From assembly GCF_009663395.1 (NCBI RefSeq), contig NZ_QKNW01000001.1, forward strand, positions 2,356,001 through 2,420,000: a stretch of DNA of 64,000 bases, written 5' to 3'. This DNA comes from Halosegnis longus. Its GTDB lineage: Archaea; Halobacteriota; Halobacteria; Halobacteriales; Haloarculaceae. The translations under genes and the position numbers were made by a program. Shown here one piece after another: positions 34,798-43,118 of the stretch (position 1 is the stretch's first letter; each line of letters begins with the position of its first letter). Under the pieces are notes generated by a model, which saw only the letters and a list, made by a program, of their open reading frames with translations, was not told the DNA's origin and made no database searches.

Positions 34798-35502
34798 CTA
34801 CAGTTCGGTGCCACAGTCCGGACAGAACGCTCCATCCGGGTACGCGGAGAGGTCGGTGCCACAGTAGGGACAAAACCGCGGCGACGCGTCCGTGCTGTCG
34901 TCGGTAGTACCGGTCGGCTCCTCCGTAGCCGTAGCTCCACCGGGGTCGTAGACAGACGTCTCGTCGTTCGTGCCTCCGGCGTCGTAGACTTGGGTGTCCC
35001 CTGTCTGGTCGGCTGAAGCAGTCGACGTTGTAGCTGTCTCCGATGGCGGAGCGGACGAGGCTGCTGAATGTCCACGCCGAACGTTCAGCGTTCGGGGTCC
35101 CTTTTCCGCGAACTCGACCTCAAACGTAACATCGGTTCCTTCGGTTAGATCTGGCCCGTCGAGATCTTCCATGTGGAAGAAGACGTCCTCATCGATTGCT
35201 GGTGCTTCGATGAATCCATACCCGCCAGTGTCGTTGAAAAAGTCGACTGTCCCTTCGTACTCGGTGGCGTTCCCGCTGGTGGCCCCGCCGGACGCTGTCG
35301 ACTGCGCCCGGGAGAGGTCCTCTGCACGCGGCCCCTTGTCCGCCTGCACGATTCGAAACTCGACGGGGGTCCCTTCCGGAAGCTCTGTCAGCGAGGTGTC
35401 CTCGATGTGGAAAAATACCTCCTCGTCGGTCGCGTCCGTCTCGATGAACCCGTAGCCCCCGGTATCGTTCCAGAAGTCAACGGTGCCTTCGTGTCTGGTC
35501 AT
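34798..35502 (-). CDS. double cold-shock-domain protein with TxVY motifs and zinc ribbon
   Basis: A 234-residue protein. Two CspA-type domains lie at residues 4-65 and 82-143; each has the nucleic-acid-binding signature TGGYGFIE and VFFHxED. The linker then has two strong motifs, DTQVYDAG (169-176) and ETSVYDPG (181-188). The C-terminus is the ribbon RFCPYCGTDL ... FCPDCGTEL. ATG 35500-35502 (MTRHEG) was chosen over a GTG five codons earlier because family members begin there. ETSVYDP is the closest match in the window to GarA's ETTSVFRAD. It would link phospho-signalling to RNA chaperoning; the binding partner is inferred. Confidence 0.88.
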   Translation of the reverse strand: MTRHEGTVDFWNDTGGYGFIETDATDEEVFFHIEDTSLTELPEGTPVEFRIVQADKGPRAEDLSRAQSTASGGATSGNATEYEGTVDFFNDTGGYGFIEAPAIDEDVFFHMEDLDGPDLTEGTDVTFEVEFAEKGPRTLNVRRGHSAASSAPPSETATTSTASADQTGDTQVYDAGGTNDETSVYDPGGATATEEPTGTTDDSTDASPRFCPYCGTDLSAYPDGAFCPDCGTEL

Positions 35503-35547
35503 GTGGTCGCATGACACAGCAACTACCTAAATCGTTCCGCCGATCGC

Positions 35548-35892
35548 TCACTCTGTTTTCGCCGCGCGGTAGTAGACACGCTCGTTCCCATTTTGCACGA
35601 CGACCGCCGTTTGGACGTGGCCCTCGGCGACGAGCTGATTGAGGAAGTACTTGATCACGCGTTTTCGACCTGCGCCAGTCACCGCAGCTTTCACTGTTTC
35701 GACGACTCCGCTGCCACGTTCAGTGCTTCCCACCGGGAGGTCAACGTTGTCCGCAATCTCAATCAGCGTGAACGCCTGCTCGGCGTGGTCGGTCAAAAAC
35801 GAGTGAATCGCCCCCGACGGTGCTGGGTTCGACTGTGGCGACGCCTGGACGACATCGTTTCCCTCCTCCCACTCTGCGGCCGAAATCGGCAT
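35548..35892 (-). CDS. small winged-helix protein
   Basis: A 114-residue acidic/basic protein. TLIEIADNVDLPVG (about 42-55) and KRVIKYFLNQLVAEGHVQTAVV (about 76-97) read as helices 1-3 and wing of a winged helix. No zinc ribbon or TxVY motif. It is 45 nt behind the cold-shock gene start and 48 nt ahead of the 35941 propeller's end, all on the minus strand. A DNA-binding or protein-interaction role is inferred; the family was not recognised. Confidence 0.65.
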   Translation of the reverse strand: MPISAAEWEEGNDVVQASPQSNPAPSGAIHSFLTDHAEQAFTLIEIADNVDLPVGSTERGSGVVETVKAAVTGAGRKRVIKYFLNQLVAEGHVQTAVVVQNGNERVYYRAAKTE

Positions 35893-35940
35893 ATGTAGCC
35901 ATGATTCTGCACCGACATATAATGTGGGCTACCTGGCTGC

Positions 35941-37212
35941 TCACAGGCGAGTGAGGTCCGTGCCACATCCCGGACAGAATTTGGGGCCGTCGAGGCCGGT
36001 GACATCCGTGCCGCAGTGTGGACAGTGCGTGATATCAGGCGAGACGGCGGTGTCCACCGCCGTGAGATGCTCGCCACACGTCGGGCAGTACTCCCACGCC
36101 GGAGGCGCAGACGGGGTATTGACGGTCTCGCCCGAATCATAGATCTGCGTGTCACCGGTCGATTCAGTCGTCGTCGGGGCTGTCTTTGCGGTCGTCGACA
36201 TCTGGAGGGCGAACACGTCGCCGTTGCTGGTGCCGTAAATCAATCCAGACTCCATCACTGCCGGTGCGCGGGTGAGTTTACCACCGGCGTCTCTGGTCCA
36301 CTGTTCGCTCCCGGTCTTCGCATCGAGACAGGCGAGCTTTCCGCCCTGGTCTCCGACAATCACTGCCTCGTCAGTTGCAACTGGTGGACAGCGAATAATG
36401 CCAAATCCTTCGCTCTTCCAGTTGAGACTGCCATCTGCTGTATCGAGACCGTACACGGAGCCGTGGTCGGTCCCCACGACGACCTGCCCGTTAACGACTG
36501 CCGGTGCAGTTTGCACGTAGCCACCGACTGTATAGTCCCATTGCTTGACTCCAGAATCGGCTGCGACGGCGTAGACACGACCGTTGTTCGTACCGGCGTA
36601 GACGACTCCGTCAACAACTGTCGGCGGTCCCTCGAAGTTGTCAGCGGCTTCGATACACCACAGCTCGGCGCCAGACTCGAGGTCGAGAGCTCGAAGACAA
36701 TCATCTCGTCCACCGACAAAGGCCGTCCCAGCCGCAACCGCTGGTGCAGTTTGAACCCACTCATCGGTGTCGAATCGCCAGCGAGTCGCGCCACTCTCTC
36801 GATCAAGCGCACAGACGCCGTTGTCCCTGGTCGCGACGATGACAAAATCCTCCGTCACTGCTGCCGGCACCGTCGAGAGTCCCTCCAGCGGTTGAGTCCA
36901 GAGGAGGTCACCGGTAGCGGTTACTGCCCGGAGTTCGTCGTTGGCTGTTGCGAAGACTGCCCCCGCATCATCTGCAGTTGGTGGTCCTAGCAATCGCTCT
37001 TCAGTTGTTGTCGCGGCCATCACAGACCCATCGGCCGTCAGCATTCGCACTGTTTTGCCGGCGGCGACGTAGAGCGTGTCCGCGGTAGCGCTTACGCCGA
37101 CAATCGAGTGATCGAACGACTGGCGCCACGCGAGCGTCGGTTCGGTCGTCGGAATCCCAGCTAGCTGCCACTCGCCATGGTGTACGGGGTTGTACTGCCA
37201 TTCGACGCCCAT
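35941..37212 (-). CDS. PQQ-type beta-propeller with TxIY motif and triple CPxCG ribbon
   Basis: A 423-residue protein. A propeller of seven or eight blades spans ~25-335 (for example VYAVAADSGVKQWDYTVGG). The linker motif is DTQIYDSG at 354-361. The C-terminal zinc region is larger than usual: YCPTCGEHL, HCPHCGTDV and FCPGCGTDL, three knuckles. No signal peptide. It is divergent from the 37343 propeller, with 130 bp of shared promoter region. Thr355 is the candidate phosphosite. Confidence 0.88.
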   Translation of the reverse strand: MGVEWQYNPVHHGEWQLAGIPTTEPTLAWRQSFDHSIVGVSATADTLYVAAGKTVRMLTADGSVMAATTTEERLLGPPTADDAGAVFATANDELRAVTATGDLLWTQPLEGLSTVPAAVTEDFVIVATRDNGVCALDRESGATRWRFDTDEWVQTAPAVAAGTAFVGGRDDCLRALDLESGAELWCIEAADNFEGPPTVVDGVVYAGTNNGRVYAVAADSGVKQWDYTVGGYVQTAPAVVNGQVVVGTDHGSVYGLDTADGSLNWKSEGFGIIRCPPVATDEAVIVGDQGGKLACLDAKTGSEQWTRDAGGKLTRAPAVMESGLIYGTSNGDVFALQMSTTAKTAPTTTESTGDTQIYDSGETVNTPSAPPAWEYCPTCGEHLTAVDTAVSPDITHCPHCGTDVTGLDGPKFCPGCGTDLTRL

Positions 37213-37342
37213 GTGTGGGCCACTGCCTGCGCTGGCAAAGAGCTACTGCTACATCCGAGGGAGAAGCGCGTGGCCGACCGCGCAATGAGAGCCACACCGG
37301 CTCTGCAGAATGCATTTACTTCTCCTCTGTGACGACCACCGT

Positions 37343-38554
37343 ATGGGCGAAGACAGTGTCAATCCGACGCACCGAGGAATGGCAGTTGGAAGCCCGGGTA
37401 GCACTGTCGAAGTCGCGTGGGAGCGGCAGTTCGAGGGCGAGTTCGCTACCTTGGCAACAGACGGCGAGACGCTCTACGTCACCGATGGTACGCGGTTGTC
37501 TGCGCTCTCTCCGCACGGGGAGACGAAGTGGGAAAGTGACCTTCCGGCCGGCCCTACATATGTTCCTGCTATCGCTGGTGACCTCCTGTACACAACCGGC
37601 GACGACGGGGCATTATACGCGATTGCGCTCACGACAGGCGCTGTTCAGTGGCGGTTTTCTCCCCGCAAGCACCTCTATGGCGGCCCGGCCGTCGGTGACG
37701 GCTACGTTTTCGTTACCGATAACCACGGAACAATCCACGCAATTGACCAGAAGGCTGGTGAGCGCGTCTGGAAGTGGACGTTCCAAGACTCGACCACGGG
37801 ACCAGTAACACCGGCAGCTGCACAGCAGACGGTGTACTGTACTGGTAAAATGGGGCCCCTCGCTGCGCTCGATACGAGCGACGGGTCGCTTCGATGGCAG
37901 CTGTCGACCGAAGGAGCGCCACGCTCAGTCACTGTCTTGGACGATGTGATTGTCTACCCGACAGATTCTACTGTTATCGCGGCCGCAAGTCCTGCTGGCA
38001 CCAAACAGTGGCGAACAGACCTCGGGAGCCATCTCGCAAGCCACGGCGCGCCGGCAGTCGTCGGTGATACGGTGTATGCAACGACGACGAACATGGCCCC
38101 CGATATCGAGGCAACGACGAATCGAGGGACTGTACACGCACTCGACCTCGCGACTGGTGGTGAGACCTGGAGCTTCGAAGCCCCCGGGCTTGTTGAGACA
38201 CTCCCTGTCGTTGTCGGCGACACTGTTCTCGTTGGCTGCCACGACGGAACGCTGTACGCCCTCGACCGAGCGACCGGTACTATCAACTGGAGCCAGCAAC
38301 TCGGCGGCCAGGTCACTGTCACCCCAGTAGTGGCTGGCGAGACCATCTACGTCGGTGCTGCAAGCGGTGAGCAGATCACGATATTTGCACTCCGCGACCC
38401 ATCAACTGGGAGCGTCGCTCAGACCAACAGCTCAGGAACGAACGTATACGAGCGAGACAGTGACTCCACGCAGGTGTATTGTGTCGAGTGTGGGACTGCT
38501 CTGACAGCCCAGCCCACCCCCGACTTCTGTCCCCACTGCGGTGCAAAACAGTGA
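37343..38554 (+). CDS. PQQ-type beta-propeller with TxVY motifs and zinc ribbon
   Basis: A 403-residue protein starting MGEDSVNPTHRG; this ATG is the only one that fits the start of the propeller, and a longer frame would run into the divergent promoter. Blades show VYxTGKMGPLAALDTSDGSLRW-like sequence (about 165). The C-terminal motifs GTNVYERD (365-372) and STQVYC (375-380) immediately precede the ribbon VECGTAL ... FCPHCG, so the second motif runs directly into the first knuckle. First gene of a short operon with 38589 and 39216. Confidence 0.87.
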   Translation: MGEDSVNPTHRGMAVGSPGSTVEVAWERQFEGEFATLATDGETLYVTDGTRLSALSPHGETKWESDLPAGPTYVPAIAGDLLYTTGDDGALYAIALTTGAVQWRFSPRKHLYGGPAVGDGYVFVTDNHGTIHAIDQKAGERVWKWTFQDSTTGPVTPAAAQQTVYCTGKMGPLAALDTSDGSLRWQLSTEGAPRSVTVLDDVIVYPTDSTVIAAASPAGTKQWRTDLGSHLASHGAPAVVGDTVYATTTNMAPDIEATTNRGTVHALDLATGGETWSFEAPGLVETLPVVVGDTVLVGCHDGTLYALDRATGTINWSQQLGGQVTVTPVVAGETIYVGAASGEQITIFALRDPSTGSVAQTNSSGTNVYERDSDSTQVYCVECGTALTAQPTPDFCPHCGAKQ

Positions 38555-38588
38555 CTGTGTTTGCGAATCTCCGGAGGTGTCTCGACCA

Positions 38589-39125
38589 ATGATACCAGTT
38601 CAAACAGCCTCACCCCAGGAAGTCGATATTGATCTCCCTCGCCCGCACCGAAAACGAATTCAAGAGACAGCCACGCCGGGAGACGAGGTCGTGTTGTCGC
38701 TCGGGACAGCGACGGCGACGCTACTCGGGAATCAGGGTAAAATACGGGAGAACCGGGAGCTTGACACGGAGATTCCACTCCGGGTGATTGAGACAGGCGA
38801 GAGTATCAAACTCGGCTCTCTTCCGAGGCGGATTGATGACGACATCAGAGGCGGACACAAAGGCATCGGTGAAGTCGAGCGGGTCTCCGCAGAGGTAGTC
38901 GATATCCACGCCGGTGAAACCGGTGGTACGGAACCCGTCACTGGTGTGAGAGACGCCGAGGCTGACCCACCCCGTAGCGACTCACCCGACGTTCCACCAG
39001 CGGAGCATCGGTCGGCCGCTGCAATCCAGTTTTGTCCCCAGTGTGGCGTCGATCTGCGATCACACAGCGACCCCGTATACTGTCCTGAATGTGGCACAGA
39101 GCTTCCCACTCAGGAGAGCGAGTAG
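38589..39125 (+). CDS. protein of unknown fold with C-terminal double zinc ribbon
   Basis: A 178-residue protein. The ATG at 38589 has a good Shine-Dalgarno (GGAGGTG, about 38572-38579) 10 nt upstream; a GTG overlapping the previous gene's end is less likely. Residues ~8-85 look like a small beta domain (ATPGDEVVLSLGTATATLLG). The rest is acidic linker, and the ribbon is FCPQCGVDL ... YCPECGTEL. No TxVY. Not assignable to a family. It is 34 nt behind the propeller gene and 90 nt ahead of the membrane gene 39216, in one transcript. Confidence 0.72.
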   Translation: MIPVQTASPQEVDIDLPRPHRKRIQETATPGDEVVLSLGTATATLLGNQGKIRENRELDTEIPLRVIETGESIKLGSLPRRIDDDIRGGHKGIGEVERVSAEVVDIHAGETGGTEPVTGVRDAEADPPRSDSPDVPPAEHRSAAAIQFCPQCGVDLRSHSDPVYCPECGTELPTQESE

Positions 39126-39215
39126 ACAGGTCACAGCGCCCCTGTTGCGGCTCAGAAGAGACTCCACGCATTTGCAGGTAAATTTCATATAGGATGAACG
39201 ACCAGAGCAACAATC

Positions 39216-40649
39216 ATGGGACCATCTCTCGCTGCGGACCTCCGTGATCTGGCGCATTCTACGGGACTCTTCGTCGTGGGAGAGATGTTGCTCCTCTTGC
39301 TGTTCTACTTGCTCGTCTTCCGAGCGCCGCGGGTATTGATGCAAGAGTTTGGGGACTCCTGGCTGCTCTTAATCTCCCCTGTGGTGCTACTGTGTCTTGT
39401 GGTAGCACTCTTTTCTGTTCTGCCTGATGAGATTGCTGGACTCTACGTCATCTTGATTCCTGTACTCAGTGTTTTACTCGTAATAAACCTCGGACTCGAT
39501 GCCATAGCAGGGGATTCTGGGTCGGCCGTTATCGAAGGTGTCCTGTTCGTGCTTTCGGCTCTGCTGCTACTCGTTGTTCTGCTGGGAGGGTGGATTGTCA
39601 CGAGTTCGACGCTATACTGGATATTAAAACGATACCCAGGTTGGTATGGCACCACGCTTCAGCGACCAATCCTCTGGACGCTCCCGCCACTCATTGTGTG
39701 TCTCTCGGTGCCTGTATTGGTCTACTGGGGCGTTGTGAGCGGGATACAGACCATCGCAGCGATTGTTTGGATTGGGTCAGCGGCTACGTTAGCAGCACGC
39801 AGCCATGTGTATCTCTCACGAGTTGGATTTAAGAACTCAGGCATAATGTTCCTGCTCGCTGGATCTATCCCGCTTGGAGCCAGTGTCACCTTGACACTCT
39901 CTGCGATTACCAAACCGTTGTTCGGACAGCGGTTCGTCATGCTCTTCGACCAGGTTGCCGCACCGATTGACCTGATTATGCTCCCAGTACGCCCGAATGA
40001 GATGGGTATTTTGCTCCTCACTCAGCCATCATTCGCGTGTGTGTCGCTGCTTGCGGTCGGGGCTATTTCCTCACTCGCAAGTGATCGAAATCCGTCGAAC
40101 ACACCCGCTACTGATCTCGACTCAACTACGAGTCGCCCCCGGAGTCCTCCCCGACCAAATCAAGACACATCATCGACGGGTACGACCAGCACAGATACTG
40201 GTAGCTCGCCGCAGCAGGCAGACTCGGGTAGCGCATCAACGGATGATGCTAGTGAGACCGGCGGTGTCCAGTGGGAGTCTCGGCTGACTCCGGATTATGA
40301 GATGTGGGTTGAGTATGCAACCGCCGACAGTAACGGGACCCAACAGTTGCTCGTCGCGTTCCCAGAGTCACAACAGACCGAAGAGGAACTCAAAGAGGCT
40401 GCTGCAGAATGGGCGTTCTATCACCCGGATCAGTCCACGGCAGTGTTTGACGACCCCGTCCGTCGCGAATGCTGGTATGCGACCGATGGAGCTATCGCCC
40501 GCCGCGATATTGACCGTGTATTTCGAGTCCGGCCCCTCAATCTAAGGGGGCCAGAGACGAGTGCGGTAGACGGCGCTGATTCATCAGCTGATAGTGGAAA
40601 TACGAAGATTTACGATCCGGATACAGACGGTGACCAGGACAAATCGTAG
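39216..40649 (+). CDS. polytopic membrane protein ending in TxIY motif
   Basis: A 477-residue protein. About seven hydrophobic helices occupy residues ~15-290 (for example MLLLLLFYLLVF near 25 and VVLLCLVVALFSVL near 57). A disordered Ser/Thr/Pro linker (~290-345) and a small cytoplasmic domain (~350-440, SRLTPDYEMWVEYATADSNG) follow. The last residues contain NTKIYDPD (462-469), one of the few motifs at the extreme C-terminus without a ribbon after it. It may recruit FHA proteins to the membrane. Family not recognised. Confidence 0.8.
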   Translation: MGPSLAADLRDLAHSTGLFVVGEMLLLLLFYLLVFRAPRVLMQEFGDSWLLLISPVVLLCLVVALFSVLPDEIAGLYVILIPVLSVLLVINLGLDAIAGDSGSAVIEGVLFVLSALLLLVVLLGGWIVTSSTLYWILKRYPGWYGTTLQRPILWTLPPLIVCLSVPVLVYWGVVSGIQTIAAIVWIGSAATLAARSHVYLSRVGFKNSGIMFLLAGSIPLGASVTLTLSAITKPLFGQRFVMLFDQVAAPIDLIMLPVRPNEMGILLLTQPSFACVSLLAVGAISSLASDRNPSNTPATDLDSTTSRPRSPPRPNQDTSSTGTTSTDTGSSPQQADSGSASTDDASETGGVQWESRLTPDYEMWVEYATADSNGTQQLLVAFPESQQTEEELKEAAAEWAFYHPDQSTAVFDDPVRRECWYATDGAIARRDIDRVFRVRPLNLRGPETSAVDGADSSADSGNTKIYDPDTDGDQDKS

Positions 40650-40661
40650 CCAGCTACTCTC

Positions 40662-41087
40662 TCACTGGTGTCGAAGCGAATCGACCACCGAAACAGCGTT
40701 ATCTCGGAGTCGTGGGTGGAGATGCGGCTGTGTCGTCTCTCGAATCGTGTCGAGGGCCGCATCGAACGATACCTCGTGAACGAGCGCGAGCGCCGCGCCA
40801 GCAACGGCAACTGACCGACTTGCACCAGCCGAACAGTGGACAACTACGCGGCGATCGGCTGTGAGTCGGTCGACCGTCGTTTGAACTGCTTGGGCGAGCG
40901 AGTCACGGTCGTTTTGTGGCCCATCGACCATCGGGTGGTCGTGCACCGACACTGCCTGCGGGTATCCGCCGTCTGGTGGCTCGTGGGTGAGCTTCACCAC
41001 ATCTGATATCTCATGCGTATCGTACCGATGCTGATCACCTGCTTGCTGAATATCTGCGATGAACAACCCGGGCGCTACGTTCTGCAT
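40662..41087 (-). CDS. dual-specificity protein phosphatase
   Basis: A 141-residue protein of the DSP/PTP fold with the CX5R loop VVVHCSAGASRSVAVAGA: nucleophile Cys85, Arg91. The candidate general acid is in HDHPMVDG (Asp50 or Asp55). The length is that of a minimal atypical DSP. It could remove phosphate from Thr, Ser or Tyr, and the shared motif T-x-[VI]-Y contains both a Thr and a Tyr. Located between two TxVY/membrane-protein genes and transcribed on the minus strand. Confidence 0.88.
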   Translation of the reverse strand: MQNVAPGLFIADIQQAGDQHRYDTHEISDVVKLTHEPPDGGYPQAVSVHDHPMVDGPQNDRDSLAQAVQTTVDRLTADRRVVVHCSAGASRSVAVAGAALALVHEVSFDAALDTIRETTQPHLHPRLRDNAVSVVDSLRHQ

Positions 41088-41179
41088 ACCAACTCATCAC
41101 AGCGAACTGAACTTGAATCTATCACAGCTCCCCCGGTTGCTGGGTTACTTTTATAAGCAATTGGACAACGTCTTAGTGT

Positions 41180-41725
41180 ATGTCCGGGGGACCGGCCGCA
41201 CAGCAGACCGCACAGCAGTACATTCGAACCCAACTCTCGGGATCAGTCGCAGATCTCTCGTACGTCGGTGGGCAGTCGGTCTCTAACGGTCGACGGCTCG
41301 GCTTCAAAGTCGCGTGGCAACGTGATTTCACCGTCGTCGGACTGATGCTCGGCGTACTGCTTGGTGGTCTATTTGGGCTTCTCATCTCCATTCTGCTGGG
41401 TCTTGTACTCCTCCTCGTCGGCTTCCCGGGAGCGCTCGTCGTACCGTTGGCGTTTCTGGGAACCGTCGGGATAGCTGGACTTGCCGGATACAGCGGGGCC
41501 TATCCGATTGAACACGAACGTCTCAGTGTCACGGTTAGCCCGAACAACTCGGTGACGATGGTGAATCGCGAGCTCTCGGAGGGAGAGTTCAGCCGTGCAC
41601 TCGGCCGGAGTTACGACCGCCAGACCGACCAATTCTCCGAGATGGCGCGAACGGCTAGCATGGAACTTATCCTGCACAAATTTGTCGACCGGTTCGTCAA
41701 CTCAAACGACAACAATCGCCCTTGA
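41180..41725 (+). CDS. membrane protein with two helices, unknown family
   Basis: A 181-residue protein. The soluble N-terminus (1-50, Gln/Ser-rich) is followed by two adjacent hydrophobic helices (about 53-78 and 80-106, LGVLLGGLFGLLISILLGL), then a cytoplasmic C-terminal region (residues 110-181) that ends in charged helices. No zinc ribbon and no TxVY. The ATG at 41180 is 92 nt from the divergent DSP gene. No recognised family. It sits convergent (2 nt gap) to the 41728 membrane/ribbon gene. Confidence 0.7.
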   Translation: MSGGPAAQQTAQQYIRTQLSGSVADLSYVGGQSVSNGRRLGFKVAWQRDFTVVGLMLGVLLGGLFGLLISILLGLVLLLVGFPGALVVPLAFLGTVGIAGLAGYSGAYPIEHERLSVTVSPNNSVTMVNRELSEGEFSRALGRSYDRQTDQFSEMARTASMELILHKFVDRFVNSNDNNRP

Positions 41726-41727
41726 GT

Positions 41728-42357
41728 CTAGAACTGCGTGCCACAGTTGGGGCAGAAGGCGCCGTCTGCAGGGACATCAGTTCCGCAACTGTCACACGTC
41801 GTCGTATCATCGTCGGTTCCGTCCTGTGTCTCGGAGCTACGTTTCATCCCGCCGTCACTCCGGAGACTAGAAAGCCCGCTCAGTGAATCGACGATGGAGT
41901 CGGTGAGAGCATCCAGGTTCGTCACCATACGGTAGCCAAGGAGTCCGAGCGGAACGAGAGCGATCAGTAGGAAGGCCAGATCGAACGTCCAGATACCCGG
42001 TTGGGGGGTGAGAAATGGCGTCACGATTGGCTTCAAGACGGTGTGGAGGAGGAGAACGGTGAGAAGGAGAATGATTAGTCGCGCACCGCGAGCAGTGGCC
42101 TGCACGATGCGGTTGTCCGATGACTTTCCGGTTGAATGAATCCGGAGTCCGACCCACGCGACGACACCGACCATCAACACCCCGATTACGGCACTGACGA
42201 CCTGGGCCACTGTGAGCTCTGTCGACGGAACTGTGTTCTCAAGGCCCGGCAGGACGGTGACGAAGATGCGGATGACGAGCAGACTCAGTAGCGCGAGTCC
42301 AGCCTTCACGATGGGGCGAACGAACGGACGCACGGCAGAGTCGATATCACTGCTCAT
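41728..42357 (-). CDS. membrane protein with C-terminal zinc ribbon
   Basis: A 209-residue protein. Four hydrophobic helices lie at about 18-37, 48-70, 90-108 and 122-142. A short Ser/Asp linker leads to the ribbon TTCDSCGTDV ... FCPNCGTQF. The linker carries no TxVY motif (TQDGTDDDTTT instead). It is a membrane-tethered ribbon protein, by analogy with 52249. Unknown family. Confidence 0.78.
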   Translation of the reverse strand: MSSDIDSAVRPFVRPIVKAGLALLSLLVIRIFVTVLPGLENTVPSTELTVAQVVSAVIGVLMVGVVAWVGLRIHSTGKSSDNRIVQATARGARLIILLLTVLLLHTVLKPIVTPFLTPQPGIWTFDLAFLLIALVPLGLLGYRMVTNLDALTDSIVDSLSGLSSLRSDGGMKRSSETQDGTDDDTTTCDSCGTDVPADGAFCPNCGTQF

Positions 42358-42452
42358 GGCTACCGGGTTGTGATAAACGAGCCATGAAAGTATTTGGGAT
42401 GGAGTACCACGCAGTGTAGCCAGGGCAAAATCCGCTCGCAGTGGCCCGAATA

Positions 42453-42460
42453 CATATATA
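42453..42460 (+). promoter_or_regulatory. TATA box of the CAP-domain gene
   Basis: CATATATA lies 30-37 nt before the GTG at 42490, supporting that start and a nearly leaderless mRNA. Confidence 0.55.
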
Positions 42461-42489
42461 CTCGGGATTCAGATACGAAGTCGAACGCC

Positions 42490-43068
42490 GTGGACGACGA
42501 CCAAACTGCTGAGCAGCCGTCACCGCCGGAAGACGGCTTCATGACGCTCGATCTGCCTGACGAGACAGGCGGGCAGACTCCCTCGGAGCTCGGCATTTCC
42601 CCGACCGCGCTCGCTCACCTGACGCATTACTACACCGAACGAGCCCGGCTCGACCACGACGCGACGCTCCTTCGCTTCGATGAAGACCTTGCACAGATCG
42701 CTGTAGCACACAGTCGCGACATGCGGACGCGGGAGTATCTCGGCCACGAATCGCCCGAGGGAGACAACGTCGGTGAACGACTCGACCGCTTCCAGTACGC
42801 GCCTCCGGAGTCTGAACGCAGGGGGGTGCGGTTCGGTGAGAACATTGCGCGGAACGCGTATCGCGTACCGGTCGAGTCAGACGGCCGCCATATCAACCAC
42901 ACTGTCGAGGACGTGGCAGCTCACGTTGTCGACCAGTGGTTGGACTCTCCGGGACACCGAGAAAATCTGTTGGACCCGACGTGGGCGCGGGAGGGAATCG
43001 GCGTTGCCTTCCATCCACATCGGTCCGGGGCCTTTGTCTTTGTCACGCAGGTCTTCAGTGACGTATAG
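42490..43068 (+). CDS. CAP-superfamily (SCP-like) domain protein, no signal peptide
   Basis: A 192-residue protein. Residues ~40-190 are a CAP domain: HYYTERARLDHDATLLRFDEDL, AVAHSRDM, YLGHESPEGDNVGERL, FGENIA, VVDQWLDSPGHRENLLDP and GIGVAF, each a separate conserved block. Most CAP proteins are secreted. This one starts (GTG 42490) with an acidic tail and has no signal or Tat motif, so it is predicted intracellular. The GTG was chosen because of the TATA box at 42453-42460. Role in the island unknown. Confidence 0.85.
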   Translation: MDDDQTAEQPSPPEDGFMTLDLPDETGGQTPSELGISPTALAHLTHYYTERARLDHDATLLRFDEDLAQIAVAHSRDMRTREYLGHESPEGDNVGERLDRFQYAPPESERRGVRFGENIARNAYRVPVESDGRHINHTVEDVAAHVVDQWLDSPGHRENLLDPTWAREGIGVAFHPHRSGAFVFVTQVFSDV

Positions 43069-43118
43069 CACGCTATTCCCTTCGGCGTGAGGACGGTGAA
43101 AATCAGCTATATCCCCCA

